Assembly (NCBI RefSeq): GCF_029392875.1
Contig: NZ_CP113946.1
Span: 310,001 to 374,000 of the forward strand
Source of the DNA: Lactobacillus sp. ESL0677
GTDB taxonomy: Bacteria > Bacillota > Bacilli > Lactobacillales > Lactobacillaceae
Length of the DNA stretch: 64,000 nt
Direction: 5' to 3'
Below, in pieces: positions 35,099-43,873 of the stretch (within the stretch, counting starts at the first letter, position 1; every line of letters starts with the position of its first letter). The position numbers and the translations under genes are program-made. The notes under the pieces were generated by a model, which had not been told where the DNA came from, made no database searches, and saw nothing but the letters and a program-made list of their open reading frames with translations.

Positions 35099-36073
35099 AT
35101 GAAAAAAGAACATATTGACCAGATTAATAGAGCGGTTGAGGAAGTTAAGAAGCGGGATATCAAGAGTATTTATTTTGTCGCTTGTGGTGGTTCGCAAGCG
35201 GTATTAATGCCAGGTAAATACATGATGGACAGAAATACTGACCTAATTAGCCAAGTATATACTGCAAATGAATTTGTTTATGATGCACCAAAATCCCTAG
35301 GCAAGAATTCAATTGTTATTTCGATATCACATTCTGGTACTACTCCAGAAACTGTTAATGCTACTAAATTAGGAAAAGAAAAAGGTGCCATCACTATTAG
35401 CTTTTCTCACGCTGATGAATCTCCATTATGGCAAGCAACTGAATTTCCAATTCACTATGATTGGGGAACAGATGCTGATGCCAGTGATTTAAATAAGCCT
35501 GTAGTATATGGTTTAGTATTTAAGTTGTTAGAGCACTTTACTGGTGATAAAAAGTGGGCTGTTTGCTTTGATGAATTGAATAAGTTACAAGACTTAACAG
35601 TTAAGGTAAAGAAGGATCACGCTGAATCCGCTGAAAAATGGGGCCAAAGCTATAAGCGCAGTGCAAATATTTATACTATTGGTAGTGGCATCAACTATGG
35701 TGAAGTTTACTCAACTGCAATGTGCTGGTTTATGGAAATGCAATGGATTAACTCAGCAGCAATCAATTCTGGCGAATATTTCCATGGCCCATTTGAAGTT
35801 ACAGACTATGATGTACCGTTTATTTTAGTTAAGAGTATTGGTAATACTCGTCACCTTGATGAACGAGTAGAAAAATTTGCTAAGCAACATACTAAGTGCT
35901 TAGAAGTTCTTGACCAAGCAGATTTGCCATTAGATGATGTAAAGCCAGAAGCTAAAGAATTTATTGCAGCTATTTTATCTGGTGTTGTTATTAGACAAAT
36001 GGTTGAGGCAATTGCATACGAACGTGGTCATTCATTGGATGTTCGTAGATATATGTGGCACCTTGATTATTAA
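35099..36073 (+). CDS. SIS-domain deglycase (FrlB/GfrF-like)
   Basis: The 324-residue double-SIS protein has YFVACGGSQAVLMPGKYMM, the ISISHSGTTPETVNA phosphosugar loop, NSGEYFHGPFEV and the C-terminal RRYMWHLDY of FrlB-type enzymes. FrlB and GfrF split phosphorylated Amadori products (fructoselysine-6-P, glucoselysine-6-P) into glucose-6-P and amine. Coupling to a mannose-family PTS resembles the Salmonella gfr operon. The ATG at 35099 follows TAAGGAG by 8 bases; an in-frame GTG at 35090 overlaps that site. The exact amine-sugar substrate is inferred. Confidence 0.8.
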   Translation: MKKEHIDQINRAVEEVKKRDIKSIYFVACGGSQAVLMPGKYMMDRNTDLISQVYTANEFVYDAPKSLGKNSIVISISHSGTTPETVNATKLGKEKGAITISFSHADESPLWQATEFPIHYDWGTDADASDLNKPVVYGLVFKLLEHFTGDKKWAVCFDELNKLQDLTVKVKKDHAESAEKWGQSYKRSANIYTIGSGINYGEVYSTAMCWFMEMQWINSAAINSGEYFHGPFEVTDYDVPFILVKSIGNTRHLDERVEKFAKQHTKCLEVLDQADLPLDDVKPEAKEFIAAILSGVVIRQMVEAIAYERGHSLDVRRYMWHLDY

Positions 36074-36093
36074 TTAAGAGTGGGTAATTAAAT

Positions 36094-36558
36094 ATGATTA
36101 AAATTTTTAGAGTAGATCATCGTTTAATTCATGGACAAGTTGTTTTTTCATGGGTTAAGCAATATTCTATTAATCGAATTATTGTGGCGGATGACATAGT
36201 CCCAAACAACCCAATGGCTAAAATGGCATTATCAATGGCTAAGCCAACAGATTGCGAATTGGACATTGTGCCGATTAATCAAGTTGCTTCTATTGTTGAA
36301 GCAAATCCTAAAGATCAAATTATGATTTTGGCAAAAGGACCAGTTGAAGCATTAGCAGTAACGGAGCAATTACCAGAAGTAACAGAAATTAATTATGGTG
36401 GCGTTGCTAAAAAAGACGGTTCAAAGCAATATGGTAAAACCATTTTTCTAAATGATGAAGAATTAGAAGCAACCAGAAAAATTATTGCTAAGAACATTAA
36501 GATTGTGGTTCAACAGGTTCCAGCAGTTTCTCCAGAAAAAGTGGACTTTAATAAGTAG
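36094..36558 (+). CDS. PTS mannose-family EIIB (Gfr-like)
   Basis: The 154-residue EIIB has phospho-site His13 in RVDHRLIHGQVVFSWV. It follows the FrlB-like gene by 20 bp and precedes EIIC and EIID. No EIIA gene is present in this operon, so phosphate must come from another mannose-type EIIA. Confidence 0.88.
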   Translation: MIKIFRVDHRLIHGQVVFSWVKQYSINRIIVADDIVPNNPMAKMALSMAKPTDCELDIVPINQVASIVEANPKDQIMILAKGPVEALAVTEQLPEVTEINYGGVAKKDGSKQYGKTIFLNDEELEATRKIIAKNIKIVVQQVPAVSPEKVDFNK

Positions 36559-36577
36559 TGAGTAAGGAGGATGAGTT

Positions 36578-37324
36578 ATGTTAATAAAAGCAATCCTGCT
36601 AGGCTTAGTGTCGATAGTCGGCGTTATTGACTCAAGGCTGATTGGTAGACAGAATCTTGGTCGACCATTGATTTTGAGTACATTGACTGGTTTAGCGCTA
36701 GGTAATTTAAAAGCTGGCATTATTTTGGGCGCTTCGATGGAATTAATCTCAATGGGATTTGTTGCCATTGGTGCTGCAGCTCCGCCAAATATGCAAATTG
36801 GTAGTATTGTGGCTACAGCATTTGCAATTATTTCTGGTGCTAGTAAGGAAACGGCATTAGCCATTGCGTTGCCAGTAGCTGTTGCAGCAGAATTTATTGA
36901 TATTTTAATGAGAATGATTATTGCGCAATTTGGTCACGTAGCCGACAAAGCGATTGATGATGGTAAATTTAAAAAAGCCCAGCATATTCATGTGATTTGG
37001 TCATTTTTATTAAATTCAATATTGTATTTTGCTTTGATTTTCGTTGCCTTTTATTTTGGCGCTAATTCGATCAAACCGATCGTTAATAGTATTCCTACTG
37101 TAATAACTCATGGGTTAACAGTTGCGGGGAATCTATTATCAGCATTGGGATTTGCTATGTTGCTGAGTACAATGCTCAGTAAAAAGCTATTTCCATATTT
37201 CTTATTCGGCTTTTTAGTAGTTGCGTATTCAAATTTGAGTCTGATTGGCTTAACCTGCTTCTCGGTTTTGTTAGCCTTTATTATGGATAAAGTCAATTAT
37301 GGTGGAAAGAAGGCAGCGAAATAA
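36578..37324 (+). CDS. PTS mannose-family EIIC (Gfr-like)
   Basis: The 248-residue membrane protein carries EIIC motifs (LGNLKAGIILGASMELISMG, AAAPPNMQIGSIVATAFA). AAGGAGGATGAG precedes the ATG. It pairs with the EIID encoded two bases downstream. Confidence 0.88.
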   Translation: MLIKAILLGLVSIVGVIDSRLIGRQNLGRPLILSTLTGLALGNLKAGIILGASMELISMGFVAIGAAAPPNMQIGSIVATAFAIISGASKETALAIALPVAVAAEFIDILMRMIIAQFGHVADKAIDDGKFKKAQHIHVIWSFLLNSILYFALIFVAFYFGANSIKPIVNSIPTVITHGLTVAGNLLSALGFAMLLSTMLSKKLFPYFLFGFLVVAYSNLSLIGLTCFSVLLAFIMDKVNYGGKKAAK

Positions 37325-37326
37325 AA

Positions 37327-38151
37327 ATGGAAGAATCTGAAAAGAAAAGTTTGATTACAAAAAAAGATTTACGTAAGGTTTTCTTTAGATCAATGACCAT
37401 TATGTGTTCGTGGAACTATGAGCGGCAAATGCATATGGGCTTTATGTACGGAATGGCTCCAATTTTAGACAAACTATATGCTGATGATTTGGAAGAAAAG
37501 AAAAAGGCCTATAAACGTCATATGCAGTTTTATAACTGTACACCGCAATTGACTTCCTTTATCATGGGGATTGCTGCTTCGATGGAAGAACAAAATGCTC
37601 AAAATAAGGGTGAATACGATCCTGAATCAATCTCAATGATTAAGACCAGTTTAATGGGGCCATTTGCTGGGATTGGTGATTCGTTTTTCCAAGGTACAGT
37701 TAGAATAATTACTTTTGGTATTGGGCTTTCATTTGCCAAGCAAGGCAGTATTTTAGGTCCATTGCTAGCAGTTGGATTGTTTATGATACCTTCATTGCTG
37801 ACCTCATATTACGGTACATTTTTAGGTTATAATTCTGGGAACAAGTACTTAACTAAGATGTATCAAGAAGGTTTAATGGACCGCATAATGGAATTTGCTT
37901 CTATTATTGGTTTATCAATAGTCGGTGGCATGGTTGCTAGCATGGTAGATATTACGACGCCAATTAAATTTGCTGCAGGTGGAGCTAAACTAACCTTGCA
38001 GTCAATTTTAAATCAAATGTTTCCTAAAATGTTACCCTTGCTGTTTACTTTAGCAATCTATTATTTGATTAAGAAAAAGATTAATACAAATGCCCTCTTA
38101 ATTGGTATTATCATTTTTGGTATAATAATAGGTGCTTTGGGAATTTTGTAA
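37327..38151 (+). CDS. PTS mannose-family EIID (Gfr-like)
   Basis: The 274-residue EIID has the N-terminal pattern LRKVFFRSMTIMCSWNYERQ and MGPFAGIGDSFFQG, with C-terminal helices ending at the very end of the protein. It is the last gene before a strong terminator. Confidence 0.88.
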   Translation: MEESEKKSLITKKDLRKVFFRSMTIMCSWNYERQMHMGFMYGMAPILDKLYADDLEEKKKAYKRHMQFYNCTPQLTSFIMGIAASMEEQNAQNKGEYDPESISMIKTSLMGPFAGIGDSFFQGTVRIITFGIGLSFAKQGSILGPLLAVGLFMIPSLLTSYYGTFLGYNSGNKYLTKMYQEGLMDRIMEFASIIGLSIVGGMVASMVDITTPIKFAAGGAKLTLQSILNQMFPKMLPLLFTLAIYYLIKKKINTNALLIGIIIFGIIIGALGIL

Positions 38152-38154
38152 AAT

Positions 38155-38198
38155 AAAAGTCCATTTTCAGCTTAATGTCTGATAAATGGACTTTTTTA
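38155..38198 (+). terminator. Terminator of the deglycase-PTS operon
   Basis: AAAAGTCCATTT pairs with AAATGGACTTTT and an inner CAG/CTG extends the stem; T6 follows. Confidence 0.85.
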
Positions 38199-38221
38199 TT
38201 GCTTTATAGTAGGATACACGT

Positions 38222-38944
38222 ATGAAAATGATGAAAAATGATAAGCCATTATATTTACAAATTGCTTCTTTGATTAAAAGCAATATTTATTCTAATAAGT
38301 ATTATCCCACACAAAAATTACCGACTGAAAGCGAACTTTGTGCTCTATATTCAGTTAGTAAAATAACAGTTCGTAAAGCAATAAAGATTTTAGAAGCTCA
38401 GAATTTAGTTAAAAAGATCCGTGGTAAAGGTACTTTTGTAAAAGTTAAAAAAGAAAGTTTACAAATTGGAAAGGATTCAGTTGGTTTTACTGACTTTTTT
38501 TCAACCAAAGGACAACAATTAGAGAGCCAATTTTTGCAAACTCAAATTATTAATGAAGCTAATGAATTACCAGAAGAAATTCAAGCCAAGTTTTCGGTTC
38601 CAGTTGTCTACATTAAACGTCTTTTTATTAGGGAAGGAGTGCCGATTGGGCTAGATAATCTCTATGTTTCTGGTGAGGAATTTCCTAAATTTATTGAAAA
38701 GATGCTAACGTCAAAAGGTTTGTATAATACTTTGCTAGAATATTATGGCGTCAAGATTACTAAATCAGAATTGAAAATTGATGGCATAATGGCTGTTGCA
38801 GAGTATGCGGATGAATTAAAGTGTGCACTTGGTGATCCTCTGTTTGTTGTTAAAAAGGATGGCTATACTGCAGACAATCACTTGATCCATTCTTCTAAGT
38901 CAATTGTTAGATGCGATCGCATAGAATACAAGTTTACTATTTAA
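38222..38944 (+). CDS. GntR-family regulator (UTRA type) of the deglycase-PTS operon
   Basis: The 240-residue protein has a GntR HTH at residues 8-75 (LPTESELCALYSVSKITVRK, KIRGKGTFVKV) and a UTRA domain. Position right after the deglycase-PTS operon suggests that it regulates that operon, in the manner of FrlR/YurK. The ATG at 38222 is kept; two further ATG codons follow within four residues. A separate terminator lies downstream. Confidence 0.82.
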   Translation: MKMMKNDKPLYLQIASLIKSNIYSNKYYPTQKLPTESELCALYSVSKITVRKAIKILEAQNLVKKIRGKGTFVKVKKESLQIGKDSVGFTDFFSTKGQQLESQFLQTQIINEANELPEEIQAKFSVPVVYIKRLFIREGVPIGLDNLYVSGEEFPKFIEKMLTSKGLYNTLLEYYGVKITKSELKIDGIMAVAEYADELKCALGDPLFVVKKDGYTADNHLIHSSKSIVRCDRIEYKFTI

Positions 38945-38964
38945 AATTGTAAATACTAGAGATT

Positions 38965-38999
38965 AAGAAAGACTGTTTATGATGTCTTTCTTTTATTTT
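38965..38999 (+). terminator. Terminator after the GntR gene
   Basis: AAGAAAGAC pairs with GTCTTTCTT over a 10-base loop, followed by T-rich sequence. Confidence 0.8.
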
Positions 39000-39002
39000 A
39001 GA

Positions 39003-39054
39003 CAAAAATATCCTGTTAGACAGATTACCATAAGGTATCTGTCTAACAGGATAT
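39003..39054 (-). terminator. Long-stem terminator of the MFS gene
   Basis: An 18-bp perfect stem (39008-39025 with 39037-39054) plus 3 more pairs after a one-base bulge, loop of 4 bases. Read on the minus strand, it is followed by TTTTTG. Confidence 0.75.
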
Positions 39055-39078
39055 AATGAGCTATCTTTAAAATTAATA

Positions 39079-40290
39079 TTAACTATTCAGCGGCTTTTTA
39101 TTAGTAATAATGATTCCTGAAACTAGCAGTAGCACGCCTAAAATTGTGTAGACAACAAAAATTGGCGTCCAGGAATGAAGCAAGCCCTGCAAGTAGCCTG
39201 ATAGAGCAGGACCAACTGCTGCTAGGAGATAGCCAAACGATTGGGCTGTCCCTGATAATTGAGCTGTTTGCCTAAAGTTAGCTGACTTCTTTTGAAAGAA
39301 GACAACGCAGAGACTAAAGGCTGAGCCAGCACCAATCCCTAAAATAATTGCCAGAATCACATTGGCAGTAAAGTTTCCGGGGAATAGCAGCAATAGTCCT
39401 GCACCTACGGCAAATCCACCACCGACGATACTAGAAGCTAAAGCCATGCCGATCTTTTTCCGAGCAATAATTGGCGTCAATAAGGACATTGGCATCCCAC
39501 ATAATTGAAAAATTGTTGCCAATAATCCTGCCGTTGTCACGCTAAAGCCTGTGCTGGTCCAAAAGCTTGGCAGCCAAGTCAACATTGAATAGTAGAGTAG
39601 TGACTGGGTACCAAAGAAGAAGGTAATTAACCATGTTAATTGATAGTGATTAATTGAAGTAACCGTATTTTGCGTGGTTGTCTTAGCATGGTGCGGCTTA
39701 GGAACGATTCGGACAACAACTGCCCATAATAAAAAGCCACCGAGGCCAATTAAACTAAATAATGCCAGCGTCATTGGCAAGTTGATTTTTTTAACTAACG
39801 GAGCTGCAAGTCCAGTTCCAAGAGAGGCTACTAGTCCCATGGTAAAAGTATAAAGACTGGTGAAAACCGTCGCCTTGGTTGGAAAGTATTCCTGAATAAC
39901 GGCAGGAAGTAGCACGTTACCACCAGAAATTCCAATACCAATTAATATCGTTCCCAGCAATAGAAAGCAGCTGTTAGGGATAACGCGTAAATAGCCGCCA
40001 ATTGCTAGGATTAAAAGTGTAAAAAATAGCACTTTGGCATTACCTTGCTTAATCCCAAGGTGAGCAATGACTGGCGATAATAAGGCAAACATGACTAGTG
40101 GAATAGTTGTCAGCCAGCCGCTCATACTTGGCGCCAAGCCAATTTCGCTTTGCAGCCAGGGTAAAATTGGCGGAATCATTGTAATTGGCAGCCGTAAATT
40201 AGCGGCAATTAGTAAGATACCTGCACCAATTAAAAAATTTTTCCTTTTCACATTAACACGTTCTTTCAATTTTTTTGTTTGCTGAAGCAT
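39079..40290 (-). CDS. MFS transporter of the CynX/NimT family
   Basis: The 403-residue protein has 12 predicted hydrophobic segments and the CynX-type N-terminus LLIAANLRLPITMIPPILPW. Members export or import small anions or drugs; substrate unknown. No good Shine-Dalgarno is seen before the ATG at 40290; a GTG 13 codons inside (before KRKNFLIGAG) is an alternative start. It is a single-gene unit with its own terminator. Confidence 0.8.
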   Translation of the reverse strand: MLQQTKKLKERVNVKRKNFLIGAGILLIAANLRLPITMIPPILPWLQSEIGLAPSMSGWLTTIPLVMFALLSPVIAHLGIKQGNAKVLFFTLLILAIGGYLRVIPNSCFLLLGTILIGIGISGGNVLLPAVIQEYFPTKATVFTSLYTFTMGLVASLGTGLAAPLVKKINLPMTLALFSLIGLGGFLLWAVVVRIVPKPHHAKTTTQNTVTSINHYQLTWLITFFFGTQSLLYYSMLTWLPSFWTSTGFSVTTAGLLATIFQLCGMPMSLLTPIIARKKIGMALASSIVGGGFAVGAGLLLLFPGNFTANVILAIILGIGAGSAFSLCVVFFQKKSANFRQTAQLSGTAQSFGYLLAAVGPALSGYLQGLLHSWTPIFVVYTILGVLLLVSGIIITNKKPLNS

Positions 40291-40447
40291 CAGTTAATAA
40301 CTTTAATGGAAAAATAATATTTTGGCAAATAGGCTGTTTTAATAAGAGAAGCATAATTAAATTAATTGGCATTAACTAGCAATAAGTTTTAAAATGACAG
40401 TTAAAGCCACAAAGAGATATAGAATTATCGACTCTCGAGGAAATTAA

Positions 40448-41503
40448 ATGAAGAAAAATAAATTTGTGCTTGCTTTAATTAGTGTTACTTTGTTGTTGAT
40501 TGGTACGGTAGATGTGCAAAGCAATTCTCAATCCGTCATGGCAGCAACTCAAGGCTATGTTAAAGTTAAGACAAAGAAAAAGGTCCGGCTTTATTGGGTT
40601 TCTGGGCAGCATTCTAATTATTATGCTTTACCGAACCGTAAATATTCGTATAGTAGTAAAAGTCGAATTGGTAAGAAGCATTTATCTGCTTATAAAATTG
40701 GTAATAATGCACACTGGATTTTAGCTAAAGATGTGAAGATAGTTAAAAAAGCCAAAGCTGTTACCTATGTCAAAGCCCAAATGGTTTTGCCGCGAGGGTA
40801 CAATCGGGCAGAGTTGCTCAAGGCCTATGAGGGTCACCCTAGTAAAGGATTTATCGCTGCTTCCATGCAAGGGATGAAGGCCAATACTTTTAGCCGTAAT
40901 CATCTTGCCGAGAGTAAGGCAGATAATCAGACGCAGGTTGACTTAGACAATATAACGCCAGAGCAATTGATGACTTTATCGGATTTTTCTCTTAGATTAA
41001 TTAATGAAGCTCGCAATAACTTAGGCCTCAAGGCTTGGGTGGATAGTGCTGGTACGCAAAAATTGGCACAAGCAATTGCGACAGAGTATGAACAAAATGG
41101 CAAAACGATCAAGGATGGCCATTATGTGCCGGGGATTGTCCGCGCCTGCCAAGCTAACGGCTTAAATTTGAATGACAATTATGTTGAAGATATGGCTGGC
41201 TTTTATAATCAGAAGCAAACGTTGTCGATGACCGAACTGAAGAAAAGTATTTATTTTGGCATTAAACAGATGATATTTGGTTATGTTGGCAGTGGTGAAA
41301 GTGATCGCGGTAAACGTAGTTACTATCAAGAGTGGGAACATGCTGGAGATTTGTTTAACACGCAAGGATCTTTGCACGATGGTGATTATAATTATTTTGG
41401 CTTCAGTGTATCGCGAACCGACGACATTTGTTCACTACATTTTATTAGTGTGCCGACTTACGTTGTAAAAGATAAGAAGTATAATTTAAGTTTTAAGCCA
41501 TAA
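40448..41503 (+). CDS. Secreted SEC10/PgrA-type surface protein with CAP-like domain
   Basis: The 351-residue protein has a signal peptide (core LALISVTLLLIGTV, cleavage near VMAA at 33). The mature N-terminus holds SLAP/SH3-like repeats (VKVKTKKKVRLYW, HLSAYKIGNNAHWIL). The C-terminal half is a CAP/SCP-like domain as in SEC10/PgrA surface-exclusion proteins (LSDFSLRLINEARNNLGL, AIATEYEQNG, GHYVPGI, EWEHAGDLFN). It is presumably bound to the cell wall through the repeats; its function in lactobacilli is not established. Confidence 0.82.
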   Translation: MKKNKFVLALISVTLLLIGTVDVQSNSQSVMAATQGYVKVKTKKKVRLYWVSGQHSNYYALPNRKYSYSSKSRIGKKHLSAYKIGNNAHWILAKDVKIVKKAKAVTYVKAQMVLPRGYNRAELLKAYEGHPSKGFIAASMQGMKANTFSRNHLAESKADNQTQVDLDNITPEQLMTLSDFSLRLINEARNNLGLKAWVDSAGTQKLAQAIATEYEQNGKTIKDGHYVPGIVRACQANGLNLNDNYVEDMAGFYNQKQTLSMTELKKSIYFGIKQMIFGYVGSGESDRGKRSYYQEWEHAGDLFNTQGSLHDGDYNYFGFSVSRTDDICSLHFISVPTYVVKDKKYNLSFKP

Positions 41504-41514
41504 TTCTGAAAGCT

Positions 41515-41555
41515 AAAAAGACAGTTTACAATTAATGTAAGCTGTCTTTCTTTTT
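41515..41555 (+). terminator. Terminator after the SEC10-type gene
   Basis: AAAGACAGTTTACA pairs with TGTAAGCTGTCTTT (one mismatch) over a short loop; CTTTTT follows. It may serve both strands. Confidence 0.82.
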
Positions 41556-41566
41556 GCTAGATAATT

Positions 41567-42376
41567 TTAAAAAATAAATTTGGTAAAAGCTTGGCTAATA
41601 CCATCATCGTCATTTGAGCTAGTAATATAGTCGGCTTGGTCTTTAGCTTGCTGACTACCGTTACCCATGCACACACCTGTACCAGCAAAATTAAACATGG
41701 GAATATCATTGCGTTCATCGCCAAGTGCCATGACTTCGCTAGCATTAATTTTTAGCGTAGCACAAAGCTCTTTTAAGCCATTACCCTTGTTGACCTTGGG
41801 GTTGAGCAACTCGATGAAGTGTGGATCGGAGCGAATAACATAGAGCTCTTTGCCAAATTCAGCTGAAATGCTGTCTTGATAACGATCAAGTAATTCAGAC
41901 TCGCCGACAAAGCAACCTTTAGCAACTGAAAAGCTGTCAGGAAATTCGTCTGGCGTACGCACATATAGAGGAGCAGTATTTTCGTAAGCCTGAAGATAGA
42001 CAACGTAATCAATATTATGATTAGCGGTGATGATGTGTGAATCTTCGTCCACAACATTAAATGGTAACTTGTGGGCTAATGCAAATGCCGTCATTTTACG
42101 ATAAAGTTCATTGCTAACCAGATCTTTAGTAATAATTTTATCGTCAGCATTGCGTGTAATTGCACCATTTAAGGTAACGGCGTATTGCTCTGGGCCACTA
42201 ATACCTAGTTCTGTCATATACGGCTTAAGACCTGCAATTGGTCTGCCAGAACAAAGTACAACTTTGACACCTTGGTTAAGTGCCTTAGTGATTGCTGCTT
42301 TAGTGCTGGCTAAAATCTGTCCGTCTGAATTTAATAATGTGCCATCGGTATCGATAGCGACTAGTTTGATTGCCAT
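41567..42376 (-). CDS. Cof-type HAD-superfamily sugar-phosphate phosphatase
   Basis: The 269-residue protein starts IKLVAIDTDGTLLNSDGQ (HAD motif I DTDGT) and has motif II SGRP, and motifs III/IV in NKGNGLKEL and LGDERNDIPMF. The large cap places it in the Cof/YidA group, which removes phosphate from sugar phosphates or flavin precursors. GGAGGAAATAAC precedes the ATG. It is divergent to the GNAT gene. Confidence 0.88.
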   Translation of the reverse strand: MAIKLVAIDTDGTLLNSDGQILASTKAAITKALNQGVKVVLCSGRPIAGLKPYMTELGISGPEQYAVTLNGAITRNADDKIITKDLVSNELYRKMTAFALAHKLPFNVVDEDSHIITANHNIDYVVYLQAYENTAPLYVRTPDEFPDSFSVAKGCFVGESELLDRYQDSISAEFGKELYVIRSDPHFIELLNPKVNKGNGLKELCATLKINASEVMALGDERNDIPMFNFAGTGVCMGNGSQQAKDQADYITSSNDDDGISQAFTKFIF

Positions 42377-42451
42377 GTTATTTCCTCCTAGCTGTTGCTA
42401 TAATTACTACTATTATACTAAAATTAAACTAATAATAGTGGAGGAAAAAGA

Positions 42452-42967
42452 ATGTCAGTTTATATTCGTTTGGCGCAAAGTGCTGATCTGTCGGCAATTA
42501 TGACGATTATTAACCAAGCAAAAGAGTTGTTAAAGTGCGATGGTAGTCCCCAATGGCAGGATGGACATCCTAATAGGCAGATGTTTCAGGATGATATTAT
42601 TAAAAAGCGCGCGTACGTGTTAATTGTTGACCAAGAAGTAGCAGGAGTTGCGGTCTTACAAACTACTCCTGATCCTAATTATGATGAAATTACGGGTGCA
42701 TGGCAAAATATGACGACTAGATATGCAACAATTCACCGAATTGCAATTTCTGATCAATATCGCGGTCAACACTTAGGAATGATTTTTATTTCCAATTTAT
42801 TGTCACGAGGAGTATTCTTGGGATTTCATAACTTTCGCATTGATACGCATGCTTTGAATAAGCGCATGCAAGGGTTAATCAAGAAGTCAGGCTATCAATA
42901 TCGCGGCATAATTCAAGTTGACCCAACGCCAGATGGAGCTAGATATGCGTATGAATTAAACTTATAA
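42452..42967 (+). CDS. GNAT-family N-acetyltransferase
   Basis: The 171-residue protein has a GNAT fold with the acetyl-CoA loop RIAISDQYRGQHLGMIF and the late strand FRIDTHALNKRMQGLIKKSG. The substrate is unknown. GTGGAGGAA lies before the ATG. It is a single gene just upstream of tRNA-Gln. Confidence 0.85.
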   Translation: MSVYIRLAQSADLSAIMTIINQAKELLKCDGSPQWQDGHPNRQMFQDDIIKKRAYVLIVDQEVAGVAVLQTTPDPNYDEITGAWQNMTTRYATIHRIAISDQYRGQHLGMIFISNLLSRGVFLGFHNFRIDTHALNKRMQGLIKKSGYQYRGIIQVDPTPDGARYAYELNL

Positions 42968-42987
42968 CAAGAAAGCAGAAATTTTAC

Positions 42988-43016
42988 TTGACTTAGGCGT
43001 TACATTTCTCTATACT
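42988..43016 (+). promoter_or_regulatory. Promoter of tRNA-Gln
   Basis: TTGACT (42988-42993), 17 bp, TATACT (43011-43016), 36 bp before the mature 5' end. Confidence 0.75.
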
Positions 43017-43052
43017 TATAAATGTTGAGTGACAAGTAAAAGCTCAAATGTT

Positions 43053-43124
43053 TGGGTTATAGCCAAGCGGTAAGGCACTAGTTTTTGGTACTAGTATGCG
43101 CTGGTTCGAATCCAGCTAACCCAA
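43053..43124 (+). tRNA. tRNA-Gln (anticodon UUG)
   Basis: A full cloverleaf: acceptor TGGGTTA/TAACCCA, anticodon stem CTAGT/ACTAG with loop TTTTGGT (anticodon TTG), T arm CTGG-TTCGAAT-CCAG. Discriminator A; CCA is not encoded. It is identical to the copy at 48421. Confidence 0.95.
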
Positions 43125-43135
43125 TTAAAGTAATT

Positions 43136-43183
43136 AGTCTTAATGTCAATTAGCTTCAAGCGTTGGTGTTAAGGCTTTTTTGT
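43136..43183 (+). terminator. Terminator after tRNA-Gln
   Basis: AGTCTTAATGTCAA pairs with TTGGTGTTAAGGCT through several G-U pairs; a T run follows. Confidence 0.65.
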
Positions 43184-43304
43184 TGTTAGGAATTAGATAA
43201 AATTAGCTGTAATTTTAAGAATTGGTGCAAAATTTTAGGCAAAGGTAGATTAATCAAAATATTCTAAAATTGGTCTAAACGTAAAAAAGTGACCCGAAAA
43301 AAGC

Positions 43305-43382
43305 TATAATAATTGTGTTCAGTAATTTAAATCTATTAGCTTAGATACCTCAAGAAAGCCTTAATAACGGGCTTTCTTTTTG
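43305..43382 (+). ncRNA. Possible short transcript with its own terminator
   Basis: TATAAT at 43305-43310 has only a weak -35 region. About 45 bases later AAGAAAGCC pairs with GGCTTTCTT (43352-43380) and T5 follows. No open frame of note lies between. It may be a small RNA of roughly 65 bases or a decayed leader; support is limited. Confidence 0.35.
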
Positions 43383-43597
43383 TTTATCATTATTTAAAAA
43401 GGCTAAATTTCACTTACTAAAAGTCGGTTACAACATTTTTGAAAATTGGCTCGGTTAAAAATCAACTTTCTGAAATTAATAGAAATTAGGTTACAACATT
43501 CGGTGCATCCCTTTAGAGTGTTAAATTGTTTGTTTAAGCTAAACCGCCGTAAACCTTACTGGGTACCGAAACGTTACTGTATTATTTTACAGGGCAT
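43383..43597. other. Non-coding stretch upstream of the toxin-like modules, with a 12-bp direct repeat
   Basis: GGTTACAACATT occurs at 43426-43437 and 43489-43500, 63 bp apart. The open frame at 43446-43649 has no ribosome-binding site and unusual composition and is not believed. The promoter of the first peptide module should lie here but cannot be called with confidence. Confidence 0.4.
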
Positions 43598-43739
43598 CAA
43601 AAAATCCTCTGCGTTAACAGAGGATCATTTTAATGACTGCCTAAAGTAATCGGCTTTAGGACTTTTTGAGGTTTGCCTCAAATAAGTTTCATTATTGGTG
43701 TGGTATCTGGGATATTAGCCAATGTTATTGCTGATCTGA
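43598..43739 (-). ncRNA. Predicted antisense RNA of the first type I toxin-like module
   Basis: On the minus strand TTATTG (complement of 43769-43774, the end of the peptide gene), 17 bp, TATAAT (complement of 43746-43751) form a good promoter. Transcription would end at the hairpin ATCCTCTG/CAGAGGAT (43604-43625), which on this strand is followed by six T. The roughly 140-base RNA would cover the start region and two thirds of the peptide frame. The same arrangement is conserved in the second copy. Confidence 0.55.
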
Positions 43740-43774
43740 TTGGCGATTATATTAGACGTCACCATAAGCAATAA
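43673..43774 (+). CDS. Small hydrophobic peptide, candidate type I toxin
   Basis: A TTG-initiated frame of 33 residues contains SFIIGVVSGILANVIADLIG and ends in a basic tail, DYIRRHHKQ. One short membrane helix plus a charged tail is the usual build of Fst/Ldr-like toxins. A hairpin CCTAAAG/CTTTAGG (43640-43660) just upstream would bury the AGGA ribosome site. A promoter on the opposite strand lies at the stop codon. The start codon is uncertain (a GTG 8 codons later is also possible). Function is inferred from architecture only. Confidence 0.55.
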   Translation: MPQISFIIGVVSGILANVIADLIGDYIRRHHKQ

Positions 43775-43780
43775 TTTTAA

Positions 43781-43817
43781 AAAGGGAGCATGTGGGCAAT
43801 ACCACTGCTTTTTTTTA
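43781..43817 (+). terminator. Terminator of the first toxin-like gene
   Basis: AGCA(T)GTGG pairs with CCACTGCT with one bulged T, followed by T8. Confidence 0.75.
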
Positions 43818-43873
43818 TTATAGAAGCTGAGATACTGAGATGGCATTTGTAAGATCTAACCACCTAATAGTAA

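Noticed and set aside
43446..43649. 67-codon open frame before the toxin modules
   Set aside because: No ribosome-binding site, runs through the antisense terminator hairpin and has atypical amino-acid use.
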